From Alopecurus myosuroides (taxonomy: Eukaryota > Streptophyta > Magnoliopsida > Poales > Poaceae), in contig CM054061.1 of the NCBI GenBank assembly GCA_028641055.1, positions 53,424,081-53,488,080 of the forward strand: a stretch of 64,000 nt of DNA, written 5' to 3'. Positions 1 through 11,184 of this stretch are shown piece by piece. Position 1 is the stretch's first letter. Each line of letters opens with the position of its first letter. The translations under genes and the position numbers were made by a program. A model generated the notes under the pieces. That model had not been told where the DNA came from. It saw only the letters and a program-made list of their open reading frames with translations, and ran no database searches.

Positions 1-823
1 GATTGAGGAAGGCCACACCCAGAGGATACACTTATCTGCTGGTTGCAGTCGACAAATTCACCAAGTGGATCGAGGCTGTCCCAGTAACGTCACAACACGC
101 GAAGTGCGCAGTCCAATTCCTCGAAACAATCGTATACCGATTTGGCGTCCCTCACAATATCATCATGGATAATGGGATCAACTTCACATAAAAAGAAACG
201 AAGGATTTCTGTGAAGAGAAAGGGATAACTCTCAGTTTTACCTTGGTTGCACATCCTCAGACAAACGGGCAAGTCGAAAGATCCAACGGATTAGTTTCGG
301 CTGGCCTCAAGAACCGACTGCTCGACAGATTACATCCTGCAGCAGGACACTGGGCCGAAGAGTTACCATCTGTCTTATGGAGCCTGAGAACAACTCGAAC
401 AGATCCACAAACTACACGCCATTCTTCATGGTTATGGTGCCAAAGCAGTCTTGCTAGAGGATGTTTGATGCAGCGCCCCGCGGGTCATTGCATACAACAA
501 GGAAGACTCCAACACAGCACTCGCTGAAGACATGGATGCACTGGACGAACACAGGGACGTTTCACTCGCAAGAACCGTCATCTACCAGCAAGCACTATGC
601 AACCACGACCTTTGCCGCATCCGCAACAGATTTTTCGTGGTAGGCGACCTGGTGCTGCGACTCAAGCAAGAGAGCGGACACAAGCTCGAGTCACCATGAG
701 AAGGACCCTTCATCATACACGAGGTCATCCCCGGAGGTGCCTATCGCTTGAAAAACCCAAAAACAGGCGGCGTCTACTCCAGCCCATGGAACGTGGCGCA
801 CCTGAGGAAATTCTATCCCTAGG
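1..823 (+). pseudogene. Ty3/gypsy integrase and pol C-terminus, broken
   Basis: The first 62 codons from position 3 read as an integrase core with the pattern VDKFTKW...IMDNG, which contains the first two acidic residues of the D,D35E site. An in-frame TAA at 189-191 interrupts it. Reading resumes in the same frame with HPQTNGQVERSN, the region of the catalytic Glu. After about 415 the frame shifts more than once, through segments resembling YTPFFMV, VGDLVLR and GPFIIHEVI, and ends with NVAHLRKFYP and a stop at 821-823. A TGA at about 698-700 sits where related proteins have Trp. The family function is insertion of retroelement cDNA. This copy cannot encode an active enzyme. The 5' part of pol lies outside the window. 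Confidence 0.85.
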
Positions 824-1153
824 AGAGGACATCACTTGCAAAATAAGGTTGTTCCAGCCACGTTGTAGCCCGAACAAATACATGGATTCTCAGCCATCGC
901 AATAAAACATGGTTTCTAAATCATAGCTACACATACTATCCAGTCGTAATTTTTCTTTTTTTTCTTTTTTCTTTTACAAGCTAAACAAACGGTCACACCC
1001 CAACACACGGGGGCTACACCAAACTAGCATCAGCAAATCTTCGAGTGCCTACGCATGACAAGTATCTTACAAGGTAACAAGGTACACACCTTATAAACAC
1101 CTTAAATGATTAAATTAACATACAAGGTTACAAGGTACACACCTTAACACACC
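824..1153. other. Gypsy spacer without genes
   Basis: Pyrimidine-rich tract (950-978) followed by a small duplication of the phrase 'acaaggtacacacctta' near 1078 and 1129. No ORF or RNA gene is visible. It lies between the pol stop and the antisense ORF of the gypsy element. Confidence 0.5.
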
Positions 1154-1604
1154 TTAAGCATCGGTCAGCCGAATGATCTGCTCCGCCGCAGGTCGCACAA
1201 CCTCATAATGAGGGACAAAATCTACAGGAGGTCCTTGGGTATGAGGGAGCCGCGCCACAGAATTGAAGTTGACTTCAGGGTGCCATAAACGCACAAAGCC
1301 AAGCGCCACCTGAGCACAACAAATGAGATGCTGGCGCACACACTCTCAAACATCCGCCACCCAACGAAATAACCTCAGCAAGCCACTCAAGCTATCAGGA
1401 ACAACGCCGAAGGGGTAAAACGGCCGATGGACCGAAGAAAGGGCTCCCGACAAGATTCAACAAAAAGTTGCACCTGACTCGCCAGGTACTTCAGGGTAGC
1501 CAAGATGAAACCTCTGTTGCGGTCAGACCAGAAGTTGCTCGCGTGAGGTTTGGAGCTGTTTGACTCACAAACAATGTGATTGTCTACCCAGTGATCCTTG
1601 CACG
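1154..1604 (-). pseudogene. Gypsy antisense ORF, segment beyond the nested insertion
   Basis: Two minus-strand reading segments (1604-1387 and 1339-1154) resemble the plant 'putative gypsy type transposon' antisense proteins: the first has the pattern HWVDNHIVCE...RGFILATLKYL, the second HPEVNFNSVAR...PHYEVVRPAAEQI. The two are in different frames, so the gene is broken. The segment begins at the nested LTR element, and its upstream part lies at 8395-10113. Function of these antisense proteins is unknown; they are recognised only by recurrence in grass gypsy elements. My assignment rests on remembered family patterns, not on a search. Confidence 0.5.
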
Positions 1605-2999
1605 TGATACGTCTCAACGTATCTATAATTTCTGATGCTTGATTATAATATTATGCCAATTATTACATGTTTTCTCCCTTCTTTATGTCATTTTTACACG
1701 TTTTCCGGGACTAACCTATTGACAAGATGCCACAGAGCCAGTTCCTGTTTTCTGTTATTTTTAGTTTCAGAAAAGTTGTTCTCGAAATATTCTCGGAATT
1801 GGACGATTCAAAAGCCAGAAGTCTTAGAAGTCCCGGAAGCATCCATAAGTCCCAAAGAGTCCCGGAGGGGGGCCACAGGGTGGCGCCACCACCCCCTGGT
1901 CGCGCCACCAGGTGGTGTGGGCCCCCTGGCCACCCCCTGGCATCGCCCTTTCGCCTATATATACTTCCCAATGCATAAACCCTAGGGGGATCGACCTTTT
2001 CCACAAAATACATCTGTAGCTCTACCGTCGACGACAAGTTTTGGGGGACAGATCTCTGTTCTGGCACCCTGTCGAGACGGGGAAGTGCCCCCGGAAGCCA
2101 TCTCCATCGACTCCACTGCCATCTCCATCGCCGTTGCTGTCTCCTATGATGAGGAGGGAGTAGTTCTCCCCCGAGGTTGAGGGCTCTACCGGTAGCTATG
2201 TGTTTCATCTCTCTCTCCCATGGTGTGATCTATATGTGATCATGAGCTTTGTATCTAGTTGAATTAGTAGATGTTTCTCCTCATGTATTATACTACTCAA
2301 GTGGTTTTGTTATGAGATCTCCGTAAACACTTTGATCATGGTGTAAAGGTGACAGTGTGTGCACCGTGTGGTTTAGCATGATATTTATATCTTGTGTTGG
2401 ATGACCCTATGAAATTGTGGAGTTTGCTTAGTAGCTTCTAGGGCGCTCATAGTGACAGCGTGGGGTTAACTAGACATGGGAATACAAACTTGAGGAGTGC
2501 TGTTACAGCCCTACACAATGAAGTGGTTTTGTTATTCGACCGGAGAGTGGTTCGGAGTAGCATAGTGAAGGGACAATATTTATGCATTCAATTATGTGAT
2601 CATTGTTGAGAGTGTCCACTAGTGAAAGTAGGATCCCTAGGCCTTATTTCCAAGCATTGAAACAACGTTTTCCGCCTGTTCTGCTACATGTTTGCTTGCT
2701 GCCATTTTTATTTCAGATTTCTATAATCACTTATTATCATCCATATTACTTTCATTTTACTCTCTCTTCGCCTCTAGTGCACCTATACAACTGGCAATTG
2801 TATTAGGTGTGTTGGGGACACAAGAGACTTATTGTATCGTAATTGCAAGGTTGCTTGAGAGGGATATCTTTGACCTCTACCTCTCTGAGTTTGATAAACC
2901 TTGGGTAATACACTTAAGGGAAACTTGTTGTTGTTCTACAAACATCTACACTTGGAGGCCCAACACTGTCTACAAGAATAGAAGCGTGCGTAGACATCA
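1605..2999 (+). repeat. 5' LTR
   Basis: 1395-bp repeat aligned with 6978-8394. Starts TGATACGTCTCAACG, ends GTAGACATCA. Contains a TATA-like CTATATATA at 1956-1964 followed by the expected leader. Confidence 0.9.
1956..1964 (+). promoter_or_regulatory. LTR TATA box
   Basis: CTATATATA lies in the GC-rich promoter part of the 5' LTR, and the same motif is at the equivalent place in the 3' LTR (7343-7351). It is the likely U3 promoter. Confidence 0.6.
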
Positions 3000-3009
3000 A
3001 GCTCTTTTC

Positions 3010-3029
3010 TGGCGCCATTGCCGGGGAGA
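3010..3029 (+). other. Primer-binding site, tRNA-Asp-like
   Basis: TGGCGCCATTGCCGGGGAGA begins 10 bp after the 5' LTR. It resembles the tRNA-Asp primer site known from grass gypsy elements (TGGCGCCGTTGCCGGGGA), with one difference (A for G). Confidence 0.7.
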
Positions 3030-3175
3030 TAAGGTAAAAGGCTCTCACATCCTCGGGTGTGAGTGCTCGAAGTTATTTCATTTAGATTCTGCAATTATAT
3101 CTTTTTGTTTCTTGTTTTCACTAGTTAGGCTTATTTTTACTTATTCCTTGTTTTTGTATTTACTAGTTAGACTTA

Positions 3176-4269
3176 ATGGAAAACAAAAAAAATATGAGAG
3201 GGCTTTATAATATTTATCTTGAGTTAGGACATGAAGTGTTTGAAGAGAAAATTAAAAAACCTATGGAGCTTTATTTGCATGCTAATAGCAATGTTATTAG
3301 TATGAATTCTTTGAGCATCATTATTGCTAATTCTATGGAAAAGTCTAAGCTTGGGGAAGCTAGTTTATATGAAAATGATCTTTTTAGTTCCCCAAGCACG
3401 GAGGAGTAAATTTGCTTTGGTGATGAACCTATGCCTGTTACATATAGTAGTGATCATGATTGGGAAAAGAACACTACTTTTGACATTGAAAATGATGATA
3501 TAGAAAGCTCTAAACTTGTGGATGATGTGTTTGAAAATCCTTTTGCTACTGATGATTATATGCTTGATACATCTCCTCCTGATAAAAATGATGATATGTT
3601 TACAAATGAACACATTTTGGAGGATAACTATTGTATTGTATTGCTATAACATAGGATATGGTTACAATTATCCTTATGAAACTTGTCATAGTTATGGAGG
3701 GATTACCCAAAACCATCTCCCTAATATACAACTTGTCTATCATGTTGGAGTTCTTTATGATGATTGCATTGATAAATATGATATTTTCAGTCCACCTACT
3801 ATTGAGGAGAAAATTAATAATGATTACAATAAGCCTCCTATGTTTGATGATTATGGTGATGAGAATGATAATGATAGCTATTTTGTTGAATTTGCTCCAA
3901 CTGCTATTAATAAGAATGACTATGCTTATGTGGAGATTATTAATTCTTTTATGCATGTGGCTCATGATAAGAATGTTTTATGTGATAGTTATATTGTTAA
4001 TTTTATTCACGATGCTACCGAAAGTCATTATGAGAGAGGGAAACATGGTTTTATGCATCTACACAATATTAAGTTTCCCCTTTATGTTGAAATTTTTGAA
4101 GTTGCACTTATTTTGTCTTCTTATGCTAGTCACTTTGTGCTTCGTTGACTTGTTTTTGTACAAGATTCTTTTTCATAGGAAGTGGGTTAGACTTAAATGT
4201 GTTTTATATTTTCCTCTTGATGCTCTCTTCTTGTTCTTCAACTCTTATTCTTATGCGAGCATCTTTTAA
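3176..4269 (+). pseudogene. Degenerate acidic ORF of the non-autonomous LTR element
   Basis: An AT-rich reading region starts at ATG 3176, is interrupted by an in-frame TAG at 3407-3409, continues to 3649, shifts frame near 3640 and runs to 4148. A final hydrophobic stretch is readable in a third frame to 4269. The protein is rich in Asp, Asn, Tyr and Ile, with patterns such as ENDDIESS and DDYGDENDNDS. There are no zinc knuckles or pol motifs. The hydrophobic tail (LFCLLMLVTLCF...RKWVRLKC) recurs, as I remember it, in related grass LTR elements. I do not recognise a function. It is probably a relic of an accessory ORF rather than Gag. Confidence 0.55.
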
Positions 4270-6965
4270 AAATCATTGTGCCTAGCTGAAAGGCGTTAAA
4301 GAAAAGCGCTACCGGGAGACAACCCGTTTTATTTCTCTGTTTTCAACCCGTTTTCCTTTGTTTTCTTTGCACCTGGGTTTTGTATATTTCCTTAGCAACC
4401 CCGCTGTATATTTTATTTTGTGTTTTTGTTGAGCCAAGTAAAGCCTCTAGTGGAAAGTTGAGGCTATATTTCGGATTTCTGCGCAGGAAACAGATTTCTG
4501 TTGTCCACTGTTTATTCCGTATAAAATCACAGAAAATTCAAAATGACCTGAGTTTTTTGTGCGTAATCCTGGGCTATATACGCAACTTTACTTAGTTGAC
4601 CACTTTTTGATTTAGAAACAGAATATTTTCAAAAAAAATCATCTTTACCTGCTGTCCTATTTTGACAAATTTCTGCCAATAATTGCATTTGCATCTCAGT
4701 CGCTTTCTTTTGGTGTTCTTTTGAGAAAAAGAGTTTTAAAATAATTTGTGACAGTAGCTAATGTGTTTATGAGTGTTAGGCTTGTGTTGAAACTGAACCA
4801 TGTGAATTTATTATTTCGATTGCACTAACGTTGCTAATGAAGATTGTGAGAAGTTTGGTGTGAAGGAAGTTTTCAAGGGTCAAGAGAAGAGGATGATATG
4901 ACGTGATCAAGAAGAGTGAAAAGCCCAAGATTGGGGATTCCCAGGTGGTACATCCCTGCAAATTCCAAGAATAATCAAGCATCTAAGCTTGGGGATGCCC
5001 AAGGCACCCCCTTCTTCATCGACAAATTATCAGGTCACTTCTAGTGAAACTATATTTTTATTCAGTCACATCTTATGTGTTTTACTTGGAGTGCCTTTTA
5101 TTTTTTGTTTTCAGTTTGTTTGGTTTTCTTTGCTGTAATAAATGGTTGGATCTTATCATACTTGTGTGGGAGAGAGACACGCTCCGTTTTTTATTGCTTA
5201 GAACACTCTAGTTTTCATTCTTATTGTTTTGTGTGTGTTCACTTTTTGCTAGTACTGCGTTTAGCCTTTGTTTACATGCATATGTTATTCAGAGCTGTTA
5301 GTTTTAGTAGTATTATGTGAGTACTCTCATGTATTCTTGCTGTATCATTTAGAGAGTTTTTGTTAAAACATATCTTGTATGGTGCTTGTTGGGAGAAGAA
5401 ACTGTTGTTTAAAGTAGAATTTATAACGGTGCAAGTAGAAGCTTGTATAGACTGTTGCTAGAACTTTTTCATGCCATGCTAAATGTTATTTTAGTTCTAA
5501 AGCCTTGTGGTGTTGAGTAGCATGAATAGCCTCAAATAGCCGAGAGTGTTTAATATTTCATTGAAAGATTCATGAGCTTTTCTTGTCATAAGGAAGCATA
5601 AATTTTTGGTATTCTCTGTCGAATGTTTTATTTGGTTGACTTGGCGCATGCTCACGCCATGTTTATGACTATGAACCAGTCACGAATAGCCTCCATGACC
5701 ACTTAGTTTTTGAACTATGATACTACTTAAGCTTTAATTAATTATGTTTATGTCGTTATGCATGATTATGGCTCTTATGCTCTCTTGATTTGTCGCTCCC
5801 GGTCTTTTGCTAGCCTCCACCTATACTGAGTATAAGCTCTAATCGTGCATCCAACTCCCTTAAAGCAAAGTTTTTCCCATTGTGTCCATCATACCTACCT
5901 ACATCTGGTATTTAACTGCCACTCCAAGTAAATTGCTCATGTGTTACCTTTAAAACCTTCAAAATTACTCCTGCTTTATGTTCCTGTTTTGCTCATGAGG
6001 ACGTCAATAGAGAATCTTTATCTCACTTGTTGATTGGATTTCACACCCTGGACTAGTGGATTCATCCGCTTATCCAAATGAGCTGGCAGCGGGGTTCCCA
6101 GCCCCAAATTAATACACACAATATCTCTTCACTATTTTCCCCTGATTTACCAGTCAAAGCATAATTGTGTAAACAAAAGAGAAAGAGGGATGACCTTCTA
6201 CCCAGATGCGTCCTTCACATGGGAGCCCCTCTTGTGAATCCAGTTGGCTTGTGACATGCTGTATTTTTTGTTTACCATTCGTTAACATTAGCATACATCT
6301 CCCAAGATATAGACACTCCTCCACGGTATGTGATTGTTGGCAGGCACCCGAGGATTCGGTTAGCCATGGTTTGTGAAAGATGGATGGGAGGAGTGTCAAA
6401 CTTTTAGTACCTTTGTTTAATAAAATAAAAAGCTCTAGCACATGAGTGATCCATGCTTCCCTCCGCGAAGGGCCTTTCTTTTACTTCTATGTGGAGTCTC
6501 CATCTTGTAACTTTATGCACAATTGAGAGAGCATTTTTTCCATTCTTAGTTCTACGTGCATTGTCCCATAAACATCAATAATTACTTCATGATGTGATAT
6601 TATTTGTTCTTAAATTATTTGCTCTAGTCTTCCTCATGAACTTTGAATGTGTCCTAGCATTTATGTTTTGCCTCACTCTTAAGGACTAGTGAAATATCAC
6701 TTTGCCATGCATTCTCTATATCTGAAACAAACGTTTATCTTTCTTTGCATTATTATTCGTGATCCTTTATTTGAGATACTCTTCATGATGAAAAGTGATT
6801 GATATGCTTTATTATTAAAGTTCTGTTTATCATGTTTGTGTTTGAAGTTCTATGATCTCAGCTTGCATACGCCTTTACATTTTTATGATCAAGATTATAT
6901 TAGTAGCATGTCACCTCAAAATTATTTTTTATTGTTTACCTACTCGAGGACGAGTAGGAACTAAT
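4270..6965 (+). other. Non-coding internal region of the LTR element
   Basis: No ORF with family resemblance. The segment 'gaaaggcgttaaagaaaagcgct' near 4289 followed by 'gggagacaacccg' is a recurrent phrase of Sabrina/Athila-type internal regions. 'AAGCTTGGGGATGCCCAAGG' (4985-5004) is another such phrase. Near the 3' end is 'gaggacgagtaggaactaatc'. Confidence 0.55.
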
Positions 6966-6977
6966 CTTGGGGATGCT
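6966..6977 (+). other. Polypurine-tract region
   Basis: CTTGGGGATGCT directly precedes the 3' LTR. It is the usual place of the plus-strand primer and is partly purine-rich. Confidence 0.45.
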
Positions 6978-8394
6978 TGATACGTCTCCAACGTATCTAT
7001 AATTTCTGATGCTCCATGATAATATTATGCCAATTGCTACATGTTCTTTCTCTTCTTTCTGTCATTTTTACACGTTTTCCGGGAATAACCTATTGACAAG
7101 ATGCCACAGAGCCACTTCCTGTTTTCTGCTGTTTTTAGTTTCAGAAAAGTTGTTCTGGAAATATTCTCGGAATTGGACGATTCGAAAATCAGAAGTCTTA
7201 GAAGTCCCGGAAGCATCCAGAAGTCCCGAAGAGCCCCGGAGGGGGGCCACAGGGTGGCCACACCATAGGGTGGTGCCACCACCCCTGGCTGCGCCACGAG
7301 GTGGTGTGGGCCCCTTGGCCACCCCCTGACATCGCCCTTTCGCCTATATATACTCCCCGATGCATAAACCCTAGGGGAATCGACCTTTTCCACAAAATAC
7401 ATATGTAGCTTCGCCGCCGCCGCCGACAAGTTTCGGAGGACATATCTCTATTCTGGCACCCTGCCGGGATGAGGAAGTGCCCCCGGAAGCCATCTCCATC
7501 GACTCCACCGCCATCTCCATCGCCGTTGCTGTCTCCTATGATGAGGAGGGAGTAGTTCTCCCCCGAGGCTGAGGTCTCTACCAGTAGCTATGTGGTTCAT
7601 CTCTCTCTCCCATGGTGTGATCTATATGTGATCATGAGCTTTGTATCTAGTTGAATTAGTAGATGTTTCTCCTCATGTATTATGCTACTCAAGTGGTTTT
7701 GTTATGAGATCTCCGCAAACACTTTGATCATGGTGTAAAGGTGACAGTGTGTGCACCGTGTGGTTTAGCATGATACTTATATATTGTGTTGGATGACCCT
7801 ATGAAATTTTGGAGTTTGCTTAGTACCTTCTAGGGCGCTCATAGTGACAGCGTGGGGTTAACTAGACATGGGAATACAAACTTGAGGAGTGCTGTTACAG
7901 CCCTACACAATGAAGTTGTGTTTGTTATTCGACCGAAGAGTGGTTCGGAGTAGCATAGTGAAGGGACGATATTTATGCATTCAATTATGTGATCATTGTT
8001 GAGAGTGTCCACTAGTGACAGTAGGATCCCTAGGCCTTATTTCCAAGCATTGAAACACCATTTTCCGCCTGTTCTGCTACATGTTTGCTTGCTGCCATTT
8101 TTATTTCAGATTGCTATTATCACTTATTATCATCCATATTACTTGCATTTTACTCTCTCTTCGCCGAACTAGTGCACCTATACAACTGACAATTGTATTA
8201 GGTGTGTTGGGGACACAAGAGACTTCTTGTATCTTAATTGCAGGGTTGCTTGAGAGGGATACCTTTGACCTCTACCTCCCTGAGTTCGATAAAACTTGGG
8301 TAATCCACTTAAGGGAAACTTGCTGCTGTTCTACAAACTTCTGCACTTGAAGGCCCAACACTGTCTACAAGAATAGAAGCGTGCGTAGACATCA
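6978..8394 (+). repeat. 3' LTR
   Basis: 1417-bp repeat aligned with 1605-2999, TGATACGTCTCC to GACATCA, followed directly by the GCACG target duplication at 8395-8399. Confidence 0.9.
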
Positions 8395-10113
8395 GCACGC
8401 TCCATCAGGCTCAACAACTGCACGGACAGTAAACGCGTTAAATCACAAGTAGGAATAACACAAAAAGTACTCGGGGGCTCGCGGAACTTACAAAGCATGC
8501 TCTTCGCAACGCTCTCCAGCTCCTCAATCACAAACTGTTCGCGAACCACAGCAAGTTTCTGTTTCGACTTGGAAAAATCCGCCACACCTTGCAGATCCTT
8601 GAGCATACGCTCGCCATCCATGACATGGTCACGGAGTGTGGCAAGCCTACTTACATCAGTAATCAACGTCTCAATCGAAGGAACATCACCGCTCGATGAT
8701 CCACCTCCAGCATCTACAACCTGGAAATAACAAAAGAGTTTCAGAGACAAAGTCACACCCAACTCGATGATTTACAACGCAGAATCTTCGAGTGCTTGGG
8801 GGCTACTCCCATCGGAAGAACACAAAGTAAGGCACGATAAAAAAAAACGCTGACACTTTCAAAACATCTCGATTGAAGAGCAAAGTACGGGATGCATCCC
8901 AAGGTTCATTACACATAAAGCATACAGAAACAACGATCGTTCTAAGGAACTACAGAGGTAGCTCCACTCGCAGCAGGCTTTCAACCACGGCCACGAGAAA
9001 CTACCCTGGAGAGCGTCTTCGCAAGCCTTCCTGCATGATCGCCAAAAGGTCGAAGCGCTATCTTTTTGCCCAGCTCGTCTCGAGGAAGCTCCGAGTACAC
9101 CTTATCCAGGTCACCCGAGACGTCGTGCGCCAGGGAAAATTGGATAGCCGTCTTGGCTCCGCGCTCGGTCTGCTTAAGGGAGTACTCCTGGAGGGCAGCG
9201 TCTTCACCAAGGAAGACTTGCAGGAGGCCACCAAGAGTTGGCGAAACCGGCCTATCCACAAGCAATCGTTGTTGAAGTTGCATCAGCACTTGGGCAACAT
9301 CACGAATGACGGAGCATGCCTTGTTTCCGTGCTCCTGCAGCTGAGTACACACATCCGTCAGGGCGTCGACTCAAACCGCTCCGGGTAGCTCCAGCCCAAC
9401 TCCAATAGCACCTGAACAAAGATGGAGCAAATAAATGTTAGAAAGAGAAAAGAACAAGCCGCAGTCGAAAGAATTCGAGCATAACTCACCAGCCATAGCC
9501 TGGGCCAAGGGACGAAAGACGCCGATCAAATCGTTGTCATGTTTTGCGTTCGCCTCCTCCAGCTGCTTCAAGGCCTCCTGGGATCCCGCGAGACGCATAG
9601 AGGGCGCAGTTCAAATAACAGTTGCGACCAAGAAGAAACGGAACCAGAGCAAGAGGCGTGTGGCAACTCACCGTGCAGGGAGAGGCCATCTTGGACAAGC
9701 TGGTCGCGCTCCCCCCTAAGAGAAGCACATTTTGCCTCAGCCGAAAGAAGGCGGCGCCCAAAAGCCGCCAGGGAATCAAGAACAGTCTGCAGAAATTCCT
9801 TGCAAATTAGAAAGATATCACTTGAGCCTATACGCGACTGTACATAGTCAAGTATAGCCTCGGGGGCTACTCCCATCGGGAGCACTGCCGTGCACCCGAT
9901 AAAAATCAAAACCAAGAATCAGACAAGAAAGAGAAATCTCGACTTGAGTCCATAGCTAACTGCAAGCAGTCGACCATAGACTCGGGGTTACTCCCATCGG
10001 GAGCACTACCGTGCACCCGACAAAAAAAATAGGAAGACAAATTGCAAAAAAAAATGAGAACACTTTACCTTGCCCTGCGCGGTGGACAAGGGATCAGCCG
10101 AGCTAGCAGAAAA
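8395..10113 (-). pseudogene. Gypsy antisense coiled-coil gene, multi-exon relic
   Basis: Minus-strand segments with splice-like borders: near 10113-10065 (SASSADPLSTAQGK then GT), 9797-9680 (LAAFGRRLLSAEAKCASL, donor GTGAGT), 9610-9496 (EALKQLEEANAKHDNDLI, donor GTGAGT), 9414-8981 and 8733-8497 (ending CTTT|GTAAGT). Predicted segments are helical and Glu/Leu/Lys-rich, as expected of coiled coils. The 9414-8981 segment has an in-frame TGA near 9370. The layout matches antisense ORFs of RIRE2/Grande-type gypsy elements, transcribed opposite to gag-pol. The next downstream part is at 1604-1154, beyond the nested element. Exon borders are inferred by eye and function is unknown. Confidence 0.5.
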
Positions 10114-10129
10114 AATGAGAACACTTTTT

Positions 10130-11184
10130 TCGTAAAATACTTTTGTGTTTTTTGTGTTTGGGGAGTGCGAGGGGGTGTGGTTTTTTTTTGTTCTTGAGTA
10201 TATTTGTAGTACTTTTTTACGTACTATGTCTTCTTTGTTTTGCACAATTTGTTCCATCACTTCGTCGGTTACACACATTTTTTGATGTTTCGGTGTGATG
10301 GATCATCGAGAGATCTTCATTTATTTTTTATTTTTTACATCACAAGGACGAGTTTGTTTTTGTAACAAAAGGATTTTTGCGTATGTTTTTGCTTGCTTAT
10401 TCAACAGATATGTAACACCAAATTTATTTTTTTGTGAAAAAATTGGTCAGAGAAGGCGAACTTATCCTTGGGGATCTTTGATATTTTTCTCTTTTTCCAC
10501 TGCCACAATATAAGTTGTAATGGAATTCGAAAGCACAAAATACAAAAGAGAATAAGAAGCTACAAGTTTATATGTTTTTTCTCTTTTCATTTCTTCATAC
10601 TAAGTTCATTACAAATGACCGTCAGATATTCATAGTCCACTAGCATTGAATCATTTTTATGCTTGTCCTTTTTGTATCTGTTATCTTTTGTGCATTGTCA
10701 TCACCCTCACACATCGCCTCCTTGTCGGTCCGCCGGTGGGCACATGTTCGGTTCCAACTGTTGCCCATCTGTCTCTTCTTTCTTTCTTTTCTTCTTGGGA
10801 TTTGGCTTTCGTCGTTTTGGTGTTACAACTTCAGGACCTAAGTTTTTTATAGTGCAGTCAGTTGAAATCCAGTTCAAATTTAATAACCTATGCAGTAATG
10901 TCACAATGAATTGGATTTTTTCATACCATCTGGTCGCTTGTTCATAGGAGTAGAATAAACTACATGTGAATCTGTTCCAGCTTCAACTCGTGCTTCCTTT
11001 TCCTTGTTCACAGGCACTCCCTCAGCTGTTTTCATTTATTTTTCATGACAAAATTTATTAATTGAAATATAGCAATACATGTTTCCAAAAGAAATAACAA
11101 GCAATTTTTTTATTTTTTCTTTTATTATTATTATTCCGTGGTAAAAAAGCATTCTTACGAGGTACTTTTCCCTTTCTGGCTCTT
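10130..11184. other. AT-rich stretch without recognised genes
   Basis: Homopolymer-rich DNA between the gypsy relic and the 3' end of the FAR1-like gene. Possibly the 3' flank of the Mutator-like element. No terminal inverted repeat could be found by eye. Confidence 0.4.

Larger units (their letters stand above)
1605..8394 (+). mobile_element. Complete non-autonomous LTR retrotransposon (Sabrina/Athila-like)
   Basis: Two long terminal repeats (1605-2999 and 6978-8394) begin TGATACGTCTC and end in ATCA. The element is flanked by a perfect 5-bp target-site duplication GCACG (1600-1604 and 8395-8399). A primer-binding site resembling the complement of tRNA-Asp lies 10 bp after the 5' LTR, and a short purine-rich tract precedes the 3' LTR. 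The 3.98-kb internal region has no reverse transcriptase, integrase or protease motifs, so the element must have been mobilised by a partner. The LTRs differ by scattered substitutions and indels, including an extra ~19 bp near 7262 in the 3' LTR, so insertion is not very recent. The family name is by resemblance only. Confidence 0.85.
1..10113 (+). mobile_element. Decayed Ty3/gypsy element, split by a nested LTR element
   Basis: The remnant starts outside the window. It holds an integrase and pol 3' end on the + strand (1-823), then spacer, then antisense coding fragments on the - strand (1154-1604 and 8395-10113). The two halves are separated by a complete LTR element at 1605-8394, whose 5-bp target duplication GCACG marks the break. 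Recurrent spacer phrases such as 'cgggggctactcccatcggg' (9859, 9985) are typical of this grass gypsy group. Gypsy elements of the RIRE2/Grande type are known to carry antisense ORFs between pol and the 3' LTR, which fits the layout. No LTR of this element is recognisable in the window. The right limit is set by the last antisense exon near 10113 and is approximate. Confidence 0.7.
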
